Below, in pieces: positions 45,116 to 56,189 of a stretch of 64,000 bases of DNA (the stretch's first letter is position 1; each line of letters begins with the position of its first letter). The stretch covers positions 49,578,552-49,642,551 of the forward strand of contig OX419756.1 of assembly GCA_948567375.1 (NCBI GenBank), in the 5' to 3' direction. The translations under genes were made by a program, and so were the position numbers. The DNA is from Lunularia cruciata. Its lineage: Eukaryota > Streptophyta > Marchantiopsida > Lunulariales > Lunulariaceae. The notes beneath the pieces were generated by a model, which saw only the letters and a list, made by a program, of their open reading frames with translations, ran no database searches and was not told where the DNA came from.

Positions 45116-46732
45116 ATGGGGAAACTTCCGGTTTTCTTTGGCAAGGATGGAGAAGATGTGGAGGCCTTTGTGAGAAACTTCAAGAGAGCTTGCATAGGAA
45201 ACAATGAGAGGAGGAAGAATGAGTGGGCCTCATTATTACCACATTTCTTTGAGGATGCAGCACTTACATGGTATGAGTCAGAATACCAAAAGAGAGAGAG
45301 GAGAGATGGGGAGGAGTCGTCTTGGGAGAATTTGACTTCAGCACTCATTGAGAACTTTCTTCCTGATGAGAGTTATGAGAGATTGATGAGTGAGGTTACA
45401 TTTCTCAAGCAAGGAGATGGAGAGAAAGTGAGGGTCTATGTGGAAAGAGTGGAAAAGTGGGAGTCCAGATTTCGCATAGTGTTGAGGAAGGGTGGGGATG
45501 ATGTGGAGACTACAATGATTGGCATAGAGGCCATGCTCACCAAGAATTTTGTGGGAGGATTGAGATCACAAATTAGAAGCAAGGTGAGATATGAGAAACC
45601 TTCTTCCAAGGTTGAAGCTATCAAGATCGCAATTCGTATGGAGGAGAGTTTGGAAGGGGATGAGAGTGATTTGGTGGTGAAGGAGGTTGTGCATCCTCCT
45701 CAAGGCTACAAGTATGGTGGAACTTCTGATACTTTGGTAACAAGGGTTGCACCACAAGTAGTAGTTGCTCCAATTCTTGCACCTCCACCAAAAGATCCAC
45801 TTCAAACCATCACAAAACAACTTGCGGATCTCAAGATCAATGTGGTGCAACTATGGGAGAAGAGAGAGGTGGATCAGAATGTAGGGAGAAGGCCTAGGAG
45901 TTATGGAAACTATCCATATAGAGGAGGTCAACCAGCCAACAATTTCAATGATAGAAATTGTTTTGGTTGTGGAGGAAGAGGCCATATCCAAAGGAATTGC
46001 CCAAATTCCACTTACCATGGAGGAAGGGGTTATGAGGGAGCCAATAGAGGGAAAGAGGGAGGTAGTGAAACCCAAGTGGCTCCTAATCCCAACAAAGTTA
46101 AGGGGATAGCATCCATAGATGTGGTTGAGAGCAAGTATGAGAAGGGAGAGTGCTCAAACTCCAAGGGTCTTAATTTGGAGCTTTTGGCACAAGAGAAGAA
46201 GAGAGCTCGTTTTGCAGAGGATGTTCACTCTTCTCAAGGATTTACTTCAAGCAAGGATACTCCTTTGTCTACTAGGAGCACTCGCACCTCAACACCATCA
46301 ACAACAAAGACTCCAAGGAAGAGGTTGGGGATGGAGGACTTCTTGATCTCAAAGCAACAATGGAACTACAATGCATTGGAGGATGTTGGTAGTCACAAGG
46401 CTAACATCACAGTGGGCCAATTAATTGCTTTGAACCCTACCTTGAGAAAGGAGCTTAGAGGTGGTTTGAGTTCTACAAGGAGCAAGAAGAAGAAGAAGGC
46501 AAAAGTTCCAGTATCAATGGGGGTGGTGGATGCCAAGCCAGCACCATGGGAGGCTTGTGAATATGCCTCCAAGATTGATGTGAGAGTGAATGGTCACAAC
46601 ATCAAGGATGCATTGGTTGATGGAGGATCAGCAGTGAATGCCATGTCAGAAAGGTTGATGAAGAAGTTGGGTATGATACCTTCAAGACCTTCAACATTTG
46701 TGGTGAGCATGGGAAACAAGCAACAAGTTTGA
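45116..46732 (+). CDS. gag: TAT-1 Gag and start of protease, unit 1
   Basis: A 538-codon open frame from ATG 45116. Capsid (WASLLPHFFEDAALTWYESE near residues 37-56), linker, CCHC knuckle (CFGCGGRGHIQRNC near residues 281-294), a Ser/Thr/Lys-rich segment, then the protease active site DALVDGGSAVNAM near residue 503 (D-G-G instead of the usual D-S/T-G, a form seen in this group). It ends at TGA 46730-46732, where unit 2 has CGA, so a C-to-T change truncates the protease. The protease continues in frame to about 46880 (LLLGRPWL). Confidence 0.9.
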   Translation: MGKLPVFFGKDGEDVEAFVRNFKRACIGNNERRKNEWASLLPHFFEDAALTWYESEYQKRERRDGEESSWENLTSALIENFLPDESYERLMSEVTFLKQGDGEKVRVYVERVEKWESRFRIVLRKGGDDVETTMIGIEAMLTKNFVGGLRSQIRSKVRYEKPSSKVEAIKIAIRMEESLEGDESDLVVKEVVHPPQGYKYGGTSDTLVTRVAPQVVVAPILAPPPKDPLQTITKQLADLKINVVQLWEKREVDQNVGRRPRSYGNYPYRGGQPANNFNDRNCFGCGGRGHIQRNCPNSTYHGGRGYEGANRGKEGGSETQVAPNPNKVKGIASIDVVESKYEKGECSNSKGLNLELLAQEKKRARFAEDVHSSQGFTSSKDTPLSTRSTRTSTPSTTKTPRKRLGMEDFLISKQQWNYNALEDVGSHKANITVGQLIALNPTLRKELRGGLSSTRSKKKKKAKVPVSMGVVDAKPAPWEACEYASKIDVRVNGHNIKDALVDGGSAVNAMSERLMKKLGMIPSRPSTFVVSMGNKQQV

Positions 46733-46882
46733 CCAATAGGGGTGATGGATAAGGTGGTAGTTTCAGTTATGGGAGTTCAAAATCTCATGACTTTCCAAGT
46801 CTTGAAGGATTCAAGCTATGACTTACTTCTTGGGAGGCCATGGTTGAGAGCAGCACGCACAACTGATCGATGGCACAAAGGG

Positions 46883-47370
46883 TTCATCTTGGGAACATGG
46901 AGGGTCATCAAGAGTGGAAATTGAGATTATGCAAGGTTCCCCAAGGGCTTGAGGTGATTGTAGGGGTGGATTTGAGGAAAAGAGAGTTTACAATAGAATT
47001 TGAAGAGAGTGTTGAGAGGATCCAAAAACCTACACCACTTAGAGGAAAGAGTGAGTCTAAGTGCTTTCTGTGTGGAGAGAAGGGACATAAGGCAAGTTCA
47101 TGTCCATTGACCTTTGAGAGCAAGAGATTGAGGGAAAGGAGAGGCTTACTTGACTTGGGTTTGCATGTTGGACCTTCTTCACCAAGATTGGGAGGGAGAA
47201 GATCTAAGACCAAGGAGTTGTGTGAGGTTTGTGGAGTTGAAGGACTTCCAAAAGGATATGAGTGTACTGGAGTAAAATCACTTTTGGAGACTTTGATGAA
47301 GGATCTTGGAGAGAGTCTTAGTACAGCTATAGAAATACTACCACCTTCATCAGCTAGTTCTCAAGATTAG
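46883..47370 (+). CDS. TAT-1 extra ORF with zinc knuckle, unit 2
   Basis: Duplicate of 44391-44879 with the same CFLCGEKGHKASSC and CEVCGVEGLPKG..C motifs; the final His of the second motif is Tyr here (KGYEC). The frame is also open upstream through the fusion with the end of the protease region (from about 46870). Function unknown, as for unit 1. Confidence 0.6.
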
Positions 47371-47606
47371 TGATGGAGATAATCTTTCAACTTATGGATA
47401 AACTATCCATGAGGGTTCGATTAATATGCACTTTAGGATTTGATGTTGCTATAGAAATCTTGGAGCAACTTGAACCTTTTGTGTTCCCTAGGGTGCATTA
47501 CTCTCAAATGGTGTTATTCATGTATATACTCTATTAGTTATAGAGTGAGAGAAAAGAAAAGAGAAAAAGAAAAATTGAGAGAAAAGAAAGATAGTGAGAG
47601 GTTAAG

Positions 47607-49445
47607 ATGGGGAAACTTCCAGTTTTCTTTGGCAAGGATGGAGAAGATGTGGAGGCCTTTGTGAGAGACTTCAAGAGAGCTTGCATAGGAAACAATGAGA
47701 GGAGGAAGAATGAGTGGGCCTCATTATTACCACATTTCTTTGAGGATGCAGCACTTACATGGTATGAGTCAGAATACCAAAAGAGAGAGAGGAGAGATGG
47801 GGAAGAGGAGTTTTGGGAGACTTTGACTTCAGAACTCATTGAGAACTTTCTTCCTGATGAGAGTTACAAAAGATTGATGAGTAAGGTTACATTTCTCAAG
47901 CAAGGAGATGGAGAGAAAGTGAGAGTCTATGTGGAAAGAGTGGAAAGTAAGAGTCTTGAGTTCACATAGTGTTGAGGAAGGGTGGGGATGATGTGGAGAC
48001 TACGATGATTGGCATAGGGGCCATGCTCACCAAGAATTTTGTGGGAGGGTTGAGACCACAAATTAGAAGCAAGGTGAGATATGAGAAACCTTCTTCCAAG
48101 GTTGAAGCTATCAAGATCGCAATTTGTATGGAGGAGAGTTTGGAAGGTGATGAGAGTGATTTGGTGGTGAAGGGGGTTGTGCATCCTCCCCAACGCTACA
48201 AGTATGGTGGAACTTTTGATACTTTGGTGACAAGGGTTGTACCACAAGTAGTAGTTGCTCCAATTCTTGCACCTCCACCAAAGGATCCACTTCAAACCAT
48301 CACAAAACAACTTGCGGATCTCAAGATCAATGTGGTGCAACTATGGGAGAAGAGAGAGGTGGATCAAAATGTAGGAAGAGGGCCTAGGAGTTATGGAAAT
48401 TATCTATATAGAGGAGTTCAACCAGCCAACAATTTCAATGATAGAAATTGTTTTGGTTGTGGAGGAAGAGGTTATATCCGAAGAAATTGCCCAAATTCCA
48501 CTTGCCATGGAGGAAGGGGTTATGAGGGAGCCAATAGAGGGAAAGAGGGAGGTAGTGAAACCCAAGTGGCTCCTAATCCCAACAAAGTTAAGGGGATAGC
48601 ATCCATAGATGTGGTTGAGAGCAAGTATGAGAAGGGAGAGTGCTCGAACTCCAAGGGTCTTAATTTGGAGCTTTTGGCACAAGAGAAGAAGAGAGCTCGT
48701 TTTGCAAAGGATGTTCACTCTTCTCAAGGATTTACTTCAAGCAAGGATACTCCTTTGTCTACTAGGAGCACTCGCACCTCAACACCATCAACAACAAAGA
48801 CTCCAAGGAAGAAGTTGAGGATGGAGGACTTCTTGATCTCAAAGCAACAATGGAACTAAAATGTGTTAGAGGATGTTGGTAGTCACAAGGCTAACATCAC
48901 AGTAAGCCAATTAATTGCTTTGAACCCTACCTTGAGAAAGGAGCTTAGAGGTGGTTTGAGTTCTACAAGGAGCAAGAGGAAGAAGAAGGCAAAAGTTCCA
49001 ATATCAATGGGGGTGGTAGATGCCAAGCCAGCACCATGGGAGGCTTGTGAATATGCCTCCAAGATTGATGTGAGAGTGAATGGTCACAACATCAAGGATG
49101 CATTGGTTGATGGAGGATCAGCAATAAATGTAATGTCACAAAGGTTGATGAAGAAGTTGGGTATGATAGCCTCAAGACCTTCAACATTTGTGGTGAGCAT
49201 GGCAAACAAGCAACAAGTTCGACCAGAAGGGGTGATGGATAAAGTGGTAGTTTCAGTTATGGGAGTTCAAAATCTCATGACTTTCCAAGTCTTGAAGGAT
49301 TCAAGCTATGACTTACTTCTTGGGAGGCCATGGTTGAGAGCAGCATGCACAACTGATCAATGGCACAAAGGGTACTTGAGGATTGGGCCATCAAACCATA
49401 GAGTCATAGTTCTTATGACTAACACCACCAACACTTCACATTCAG
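47607..49445 (+). pseudogene. TAT-1 Gag and protease, unit 2
   Basis: Second copy of gag-protease, from ATG 47607 (MGKLPVFFGKDG). A small deletion near 47949-47965 shifts the frame, and TAA at 48857-48859 (TAC in unit 1) interrupts it. The knuckle is intact in residues CFGCGGRGYIRRNC except His to Tyr. The protease is complete: ALVDGGSAINVM near 49105 and LLLGRPWLRAA near 49315. This unit leads into pol. Confidence 0.88.
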
Positions 49446-49464
49446 ATACACCATCTTCTGATTA

Positions 49465-51000
49465 TTGGGAATCAGATTCTCAGATGTGTATCCTTTGTGT
49501 GCTATGGATTTTGCACCTAAGCCAGAGGTTTTGAAGGACCCAGACAAATCACCACTGACACTTAAGGAGGTAGAGAGAAGGTTAGCTACCCTCAAGTATG
49601 GCCCAAATGTTACCAAGGAGGAGAAGGTGAGATTTGAGGAGATTTTCCGCAAGTTCATCCATGTGTTTGCTTTCAATTACAAGGATTTGAAGGAAGTCAC
49701 CTTGGAGGAGCACAAGATAGAGGTGGAGTCACATGCAAGACCAATCCGCCAAAAGCAACATCGCATTAGCCCACCAATATCTTTGGTTGTGAAGGAGGAG
49801 ATTGATAAGCTCAAGGAGGTTGGATTTAGCTTGAGGTGGAGAATTCAGAATGGGTGTCTCCAATTGTCATTGTGAAGAAAAAGAATGGCAAGCTTCGGGT
49901 ATGTGTGGATTACAAGAAGCTCAATGTTGTTACCAAGAAGGACTACTACCCATTGCCATTCATTGATGAGATCTTGGAGGAGGTTGCAGGTCATGAGAGG
50001 TATAGTTTTGGAGATGGTTATAGTGGATATAACCAAATCAAGATTGCACCAGAGCATCAACAACTCACCACATTCACCACACCTTGGGGAACTTACACTT
50101 TCAAGGTCATGCTTTTTGGGCTTTGCAATGCTCCAGCCACATTCTAACGGTTCATGAACAAGGTATTTAAACCTTTCATTGGGAAATTTGTGAGAGACTT
50201 CATTGATGACTTTTGTGTCTATGGGAGCAAGGAGGAGCACTTTGAGCACCAAATCAAAGTCTTGCAGTGCTTGGATGAGGAAAATGCATCACTCAACCCA
50301 AAGAAGTACATTTTTGGATGTGAAGAAGGTCTACTTTTGGGGCACATCATCTCCAAGGATGGAAAAGCAGTTGATCCTCAGAAGGTGAGGAAAATCTCAG
50401 ACCTTCCATTGCCTTCAAGCTTGACAAAGTTATGCCAATTCTTGGGGATGGTTGGATACTATAGGAGGTTCATCTTCTCATTTTCCAACAAGGCTTATGC
50501 ATTGACCATCTACATGAAGAAGGGTGTAGATTACATGGTGATTTTGGAGGACAAGGAGGCTCTCAAAGCTTTTGAGGAGCTCAAGCAATCCCTTGTTGTA
50601 GCTCCAATTCTTGCTAAACCTAATTGGAGTAAGCCTTTCATCCTCTACACTGATGCTTCTAATGTAGCTATAGGATGCACTCTTAGTCAATTAGACCAAG
50701 ATGGGCATGATCATCCAATAGCTTATGCTAGTAGGCAGATGGTTTCAGCAGAGAAGAACTACTCTGTCACAGAGAGAGAAGGGTTGGCAGTGATCTTTGG
50801 TCTCAAGAAGTTTAGACATTACTTGATTGGAGGGAAAGCCACCATTGTCACGGATCACAAGGCTTTGAAGTACATCTTCAACAAGCCTAATGTTGTAGGG
50901 AGACTAGCAAGGTGGATGATACTCTTGTCTGAGTATGAGTACACCATTGAGGATAGGCCAGGAAAGAAACATGCAAATGCTGATTTGTTATCTAGAGCCT
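49465..51000 (+). pseudogene. TAT-1 reverse transcriptase and RNase H
   Basis: A connector (VFAFNYKDLKEVTLEEH near 49660) leads into RT. A frameshift near 49836-49870 separates it from SPIVIVKKKNGKLRVCVDYK. GLCNAPATF is followed by TAA 50145-50147 (CAA expected). The catalytic motif is intact as DFIDDFCVYG near 50195-50225. RNase H: YTDASNVAIGCTLSQ near 50648, YSVTEREGLAVIFGLKKFRH near 50761 and TDHKALKYI near 50850. Many other Ty3/gypsy elements have Y/F-x-DD here, so FIDD is normal. Confidence 0.92.
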
Positions 51001-52355
51001 ATGATCATGATGGAGATGAGCCAGTGGATGATTCCTTTTCGGATGAGGAGCTCATGACAATCTCAATCACTCAAGAGGTTCCAATGGACTACAAGGAGAT
51101 TGTGGATTTTGTGACAAGAGGTAACTATCCAGAAGGGATGCATGCTAGGAAGAAGAAGGCCCTTGCAGCAAGATCTAGACCTTACACATTGGTGGAGGAT
51201 ATTCTTTTTCACCAAGGAGCATATGGTCTACTTCAAAGAGCAGTGGGTAAGGAAGAGTCTATCATACTCATAAAGGAGTTTCATGAAGGTTTAGTATGTG
51301 GAGGACACTTTGCAGGAAAGGTAACTGCTTTCAAGATTCTAGATGCAGGTTACCATTGGAGAGGGATTTTCAAGGATTCTCTTGATTATTGCAAAACTTG
51401 TCATGTTTGTCAAGCTTTTGCTAGAAATTCTACATCCACTCCACCACTTAGATCAATTCCATTGCTAGGACCTTTTGAGAAGTGGGGAATTGATTTTGTA
51501 GGTCCTCTCAATAGAACCCCAAGGAACAATTAGTACATTGTGGTACTTACTGATTACCTTACTAAGTGGGTTGAGGCTAGACCATTGAGGGACAAGAATG
51601 AAGATGAAGTGGGTAGATTTCTTTATGAACACCTTATCACTAGGTTTGGATGCCCTTTGGAGTTGGTTTTTGATAGAGGAGGAGACTTTATAGGAAGCAT
51701 TACTACAGCCATGCTATGACATTTCTCTATCACACATAGAGTAACTACATCCTATAAGCCAAATTCCAATGGCTTGGCAGAGAGAACCAATCAGACCTTG
51801 TGCATGATGTTGGCCAAAGATGCAGAAATGGAGGGGGCTAAACATCATTGGGACAAGAGGATTCATGCAGTTTTGTGGGAGTATAGGACAACCATGAAGA
51901 CTTCCACCAGATATTCTCCATTTCAATGGGTGTATGGTATTGAGTCTACCTTACCTATTCACTTTGATCTTCCTACCTTCCAAAGCATTCATAGGAGATT
52001 GAAGAAAACACAAGGAGGTGATGTAGAGTAGTCAAGGAAAGATCAACTCATGGAGTTGGAAGAGGCAAGAGCAGTTGCTATGGTTGGAGTGGAGCAAGCC
52101 CAAAGGAAACAAAAGGAGAGTTATGACAAGAGGCAAGGCAAGAAGAAGGTGGAGCCTTTCAAAGAAGGTGATTGGGTAATGTTGTTTGATTCCATTTGAT
52201 TCAAGAGAGTGAAAAAGAAGTTTTTGCCTAAGTACTTTGGACCTTTCATAGTGGAGAAGGTGTGGGGAAATTACACCTATGATCTCAAGGAGTTGGGAGC
52301 AAGACACTTTGATAGGATTAACCATGATAAGTTGAAGATGTACCATAGAAGGTAG
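51001..52355 (+). pseudogene. TAT-1 integrase
   Basis: HHCC zinc region (HEGLVCGGHF..., then CKTCHVCQ, 51280-51415), catalytic region GIDFVGPL near 51490, VFDRGGDFIG near 51670 and SNGLAERTNQTL near 51765, so D-D-E is present. The C-terminal domain ends HFDRINHDKLKMYHRR. Stops at 51531 (TAG), 51716 (TGA), 52029 (TAG) and 52197 (TGA) each sit where CAG or CGA would be expected. No chromodomain follows; the 3' LTR starts 49 bases after the terminal stop. Confidence 0.92.
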
Positions 52356-52389
52356 AGAGACCTTCACTTTGAGGACAAAGTGAAAACTT

Positions 52390-52403
52390 AGTCCGGGGGT
52401 AAA
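52390..52403 (+). other. TAT-1 polypurine tract
   Basis: AGTCCGGGGGTAAA directly precedes the 3' LTR; the G-run is the likely plus-strand primer core. Confidence 0.6.
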
Positions 52404-53081
52404 TGTAACACCCATTTGTGCATGTGTGTGGTATTGTGATATTTAGCTTGGTATTACAAGTACTTAAGAGATACTATTTATATATAGATAAAAGATGGTT
52501 CGATATTAGTCATGGTTAGCTAAAGTTAGTCATAGCTAAGATAAAGGGGACCTTACTTTAGAGGAAGTAGAAAAGATGAGCACCACTATTTTGGATTTTA
52601 GTGTGTTGACTTGGTATTATTCCTAGCTGTTTGGCTTTGAGGAAAAAGTTGAGAACTCTTGGGCCCGCAAGCCTTTTTGTTTTGGATCCTTCTTTAGTCC
52701 AAGGATAGCCCATGTGAAGGAATCCTTGACTTAGTGGTTGGGTCAAGATAAGACCACATGCTTAGGGGAATATGCCGATGTGAATGGATATTCCTTTCTA
52801 ATTTTTGACTTTACTTGACTTTTAGTCTAATAACTTGAGTTACTACGGTAATTAGTAACTTTGGTACGTAACTATTTCACAAGTATATAAACAAGGGGTG
52901 AGGAGATACTCATCATCCTTTCATTTGCAACTATCTCTTTCTCATTGAGTTCTGTAGTGAGCAATGCCTTGAGTCTTGGAGGACTATGATGGAGTGGGGT
53001 TTCCTTGCCTTCTTAGTCCATGGTGCGCTACCATAATAGCCATCAGAGGTTCATCCTGAGTGAGAGACAGGCCGGCTCACA
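52404..53081 (+). repeat. TAT-1 3' LTR of the long copy
   Basis: 678 bp, TGTAACACCC...GGCTCACA. The right flank (AGTCA) belongs to TAT-2 integrase and matches neither the flank of the 42868 LTR (TGTAC) nor that of the 41970 LTR (GGATC). Confidence 0.93.
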
Positions 53082-53761
53082 AGTCAGTGCAAACCAAAAT
53101 GTATTGCTTCCTTGTGACTCGGGTCACTGGTTGAATGGGATCTACAAAATCAATCCTCCATTTCTCAAAAGGGGCCAAGGGAAAAATTGGCCTCAAAGGC
53201 CATTGAGAAGTAGCCGTCGGCTTCTCCGTTCTCTAACAAGCATCACAGCTTCAGATATGAGCATGTGTGTCTTTGTACATTGTAGGCCACCAATACCTTG
53301 CCAAAAGAATCTTCTTTACAGTATTCTTCAGAGCATAGTGTCCTCCCAATGCTTTGGAGTGTAAAGACTCAATCACGCCTCCTACTTTGTATGACTCCAA
53401 GCATCACCGAAGTACTTCGTCTTCACCCAACTTGAATAGAATGTTGTGTTTGAGCTAGTACGGCCCCATTTTCTTGAGAAAGACTGCCCTCTGCTCCCAG
53501 TCCATCCCTTCAGGACAATGGAGAGTATGCAGATAATGATATTCTGCTACATACCTCATACTTTGCATTGTTGTTAATTGATATAACTCTTCATCAGGGA
53601 ACAGATCGTCAATTTCCCACTCCTGGTCTTGAGTTTCTAACCTGGACAGGAAGTCCGCATTTGAATGCAAAGCTCCCTTCTTTACTTGTACAGTATATGT
53701 GAATTCTTGTAACAACAAGATCCATCTTGCAATTCACCGGGACAAATCTGCCTTCTTGATC
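53082..53761 (-). pseudogene. TAT-2 RNase H end and integrase front
   Basis: The minus strand runs from RNase H (LLLQEFTYTVQVKKGALHSN, then ADFLSRLE near 53700-53630) through the integrase zinc-finger region (near 53400-53220) to the integrase core start (FEKWRIDFVDPI near 53165). It stops at RKQYILVCTD, where TAT-1 sequence abuts at 53081. Right of 53761 the frame is cut by GYP-2. A TGA near 53738 (CGA expected) is one of its stops. Confidence 0.85.
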
Positions 53762-53766
53762 AAATG
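53762..53766. repeat. Target-site duplication AAATG, left copy (GYP-2)
   Basis: AAATG precedes the 5' LTR and recurs at 61018-61022 after the 3' LTR. The interrupted sequence is the TAT-2 RNase H coding region. Confidence 0.93.
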
Positions 53767-54508
53767 TGTAATACCAAGAGCTAGCCATATGATCTAGATG
53801 TGAAATTTTGTTTGGTAACATCTAGAATGATGTTATACATGATGGTTGAAATAGATTAGATAGAAGTATCACCAAAAGAGTACTTCTACTAATAGGGCAA
53901 AAACCAAAATAAACTTGAGAACCTTAGAACCAATAGCTAGACATATGATTTAAAGATGAGAATTGGTTTGGTAACATCTGGAAAGATATTACACATGATG
54001 GACTAAACAGATCAGAAAGAGGTATCACCAAAAGGGGACTTCTACTCATAGAGTAGGAACCAAAATATGCTTAAAATTTTTGAAAACAATTTCAGAGGCC
54101 TAAACGGATGAATTAGGCCTCGAAAATGTGCAGATTCCCCCCCCCCCCATGAAGGAAAGGCTGGCCTTCCCTTCCCCCTACTTTGTCTTGTTGAGAGCTT
54201 TCCAATGGTACCTTACTCATGTGATTCTAAGATTCCTACAAGAAGATTCCCTAAAAGATTCCCTTTGGTCAAAGCTTGTTTGACCAACCAGATAGGACCT
54301 AGACCAGACATGCCACCCATCCGAGTAAGTAATCCAAGGGTGGAGCTTGCTGACATGTCACCTATCTGTGTGCCTAATCCTATGGTGGAGCTTCCTTGGA
54401 GGAGATCCTCTTTGTCTATATAATAAAGAGATGGTGCTCCTTTGGGGCATCAAATGTTTGAGTGTGCAATCCGTGTTTTCTCTCTTCTCTTGTCCTTGGA
54501 GTATTACA
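53767..54508 (+). repeat. GYP-2 5' LTR
   Basis: Starts TGTAATACCAAGAGCTAGCC and ends GGAGTATTACA. It contains two diverged tandem units of about 157 bp (from about 53772 and 53929; both read AGCTAG.CATATGAT, then TTTGGTAACATCT, then TATCACCAAAAG), a C-run at 54136-54148 and a TATA box at 54417. Confidence 0.95.
54417..54423 (+). promoter_or_regulatory. GYP-2 LTR TATA box
   Basis: TATATAA in TGTCTATATAATAAAGAG, about 85 bases before the LTR end; the same box is in the 3' LTR near 60927. Confidence 0.75.
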
Positions 54509-54509
54509 A

Positions 54510-54521
54510 TGGTATCGGAGC
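54510..54521 (+). other. GYP-2 primer binding site
   Basis: TGGTATCGGAGC starts one base after the LTR; it is one base off the usual tRNA-Met site TGGTATCAGAGC. Confidence 0.85.
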
Positions 54522-54648
54522 AAGTGTTTTAGTCCAAGAGAGTGGATCACCCCTCTTGGAATAGCACAAACTACTGAAACTGAGTAATTTGAGGTGGAGA
54601 ACATAGAGAAATTGCGAGACTTAGGAAGGATTTTAGAGGGCGGATGGG

Positions 54649-56030
54649 ATGGATGCACCGGGAGGACAATTTCCCGCACCTAGCTTTCTATTCTCAAATC
54701 CATTCCACATCAAGGTTATGTACATCCAGCATGAGAAGATGAGGGTATTGCTAGTTTATCACTTTGGTGCACAATTCATGGACAGAGTGATGAACTCACC
54801 AAACCCGGTGATTCTACCTATGGTGATATATGACAGAGAGTGGGATTTGACAATCTACATTCTATTATGATATAATGGATATGAATGTTCCAAATCCTCT
54901 CCCTTTCAACACTCAAGTAGAACCTCAACGAGTGATAGCGTCGGAGGTTCCAATGGTAGTTCCAATAGTTTGTGCACCTTCCAGAGTGATCATATTGACT
55001 CTGTATTGAAGAAGACATTAGCAATTGAGTGTTGCAGAAACCATAGATCTGCAATTGCAAGAGCTGGTGCAAGGAATGCAAGGCATGTTGAATGAATTTC
55101 AAGAGATTAAGAAGAAGAAGAAGAAGAAGAAGAGCCGTCTCAAAGAAGAAGAAGAATCATCACAAAACCCAGTACCTGCAACTGAAGTACTTGGAGAGGC
55201 ACCCGTGCCTACGAACCCTATCAACAATGAAGCCACATTGCTACTCCGGATGAAGAAGACCTGCAACATTGAGCCTTACAAGGAGCAACATACAATGGGA
55301 GTAGTGGAAAATTAGATCTCAAGAATGAATCAATATTTCCAATTGTTCTCAACAGAGATCACAGAGCATGCTGCAGGCGTGTTTGCATGTGGGTACTTGA
55401 CTGATAAAGCCCTCACATGGTATGATGCTTGGGAACAATTCATGTTGGTTGAGAGAAAGGAGGTCACATGGACAGCAATGCAAGAAGGATTGTTGAAGAA
55501 TTTCCAATTGGTGGATTCTATACAGATGGCTCGAACCCGACTATGAGGGTTGAGACAGAAGAATAGCATACAAGAGTATGTGGAGGCATTTCTGGATCTA
55601 CAAGTTGCAATTACCAACATGAGTCCAGCAGAGGCTCTTGACAATTTCAAACAACGGTTGAAAGAGTGGATTTGCCAAGAAGTCATGGTGCAAAACCCTC
55701 GCACGGTATTTGAAGCAATTGCTTGTGCGCAGAGAATAGCAAGAGCATTAGGTGGAGGTGAAGGAGAAGTTCCACCTCAACATTATCGAGCAAAAATGCC
55801 ACACATGGGTGGACCAGTATCGATGGAATTGGGCAACCTTTGATTCCAAGATCATGGAGCACGACCGCTTCAAGGCGAGCATAGACGGGTAGAAGAACGA
55901 AGAGATGGAGCCCCACAAGGAGAAGGGACTCAAGGAGAACAACACCATTGTTACAATTATGGCCGTATTGGGCACATAGCTACCAACTATCGCACTCATT
56001 TCCCTAGAGGCCCTCGGCCTTTGACAGGCA
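54649..56030 (+). pseudogene. GYP-2 Gag
   Basis: ATG 54649 (MDAPGGQFPAP) opens a head that stops at 54870; the coding sense continues in another frame at 55025-55843. It includes a lysine run (55110-55135), the capsid blocks ALTWYDAWEQF near 55415 and VEAFLDLQVAITNMSPAEAL near 55580, and a damaged knuckle (CYNYGRIGHIATNY near 55950, two Cys changed to Tyr by G-to-A). Several stops. The head resembles the TAT-1 leader ORF head. Confidence 0.8.
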
Positions 56031-56189
56031 ATCTTTGAACAACATGTAGAGGCACATTGAAGAGGAGGAGGTGGAAATCACTTCGGAAAACAAAGATCAC
56101 CACTAAATGTACCTTGCGGCCTTAATGGCCCAATAAGAAAGTAGAGAAGCAAGGGAAGGAAGAAGACTAATGCACAAAGATCCCGAAAG

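Larger units (their letters stand above)
44391..49374 (+). repeat. 2.49-kb internal tandem duplication in TAT-1
   Basis: TTCATCTTGGG...ACATGGAGGGTCATC at 44391 recurs at 46883, and everything from the zinc-knuckle ORF to just past the protease is repeated with high identity (units about 44391-46882 and 46883-49374). The junction fuses GGCACAAAGG, from the end of the protease region, to TTCATCTTGGG. Confidence 0.95.
42868..53081 (+). mobile_element. TAT-1, long copy with internal duplication
   Basis: Two LTRs (42868-43546 and 52404-53081) enclose a leader ORF head, a zinc-knuckle ORF, gag and protease, a second zinc-knuckle ORF plus gag and protease, then RT, RNase H and integrase. No chromodomain and no envelope-like gene are seen. 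RT wording (GLCNAPATF; DFIDDFCVYG) and the primer site TGGTTCCGTTGCCGGGA, close to the tRNA-Asp-type site of Tat/Athila elements, place it in that group. Pol has a frameshift and several stops. Confidence 0.93.

Noticed and set aside
54136-54148. C-runs at 54136 and 59454 as functional signals
   Set aside because: Simple homopolymers, one in the LTR and one in the chromodomain coding region; likely slippage products or read errors.
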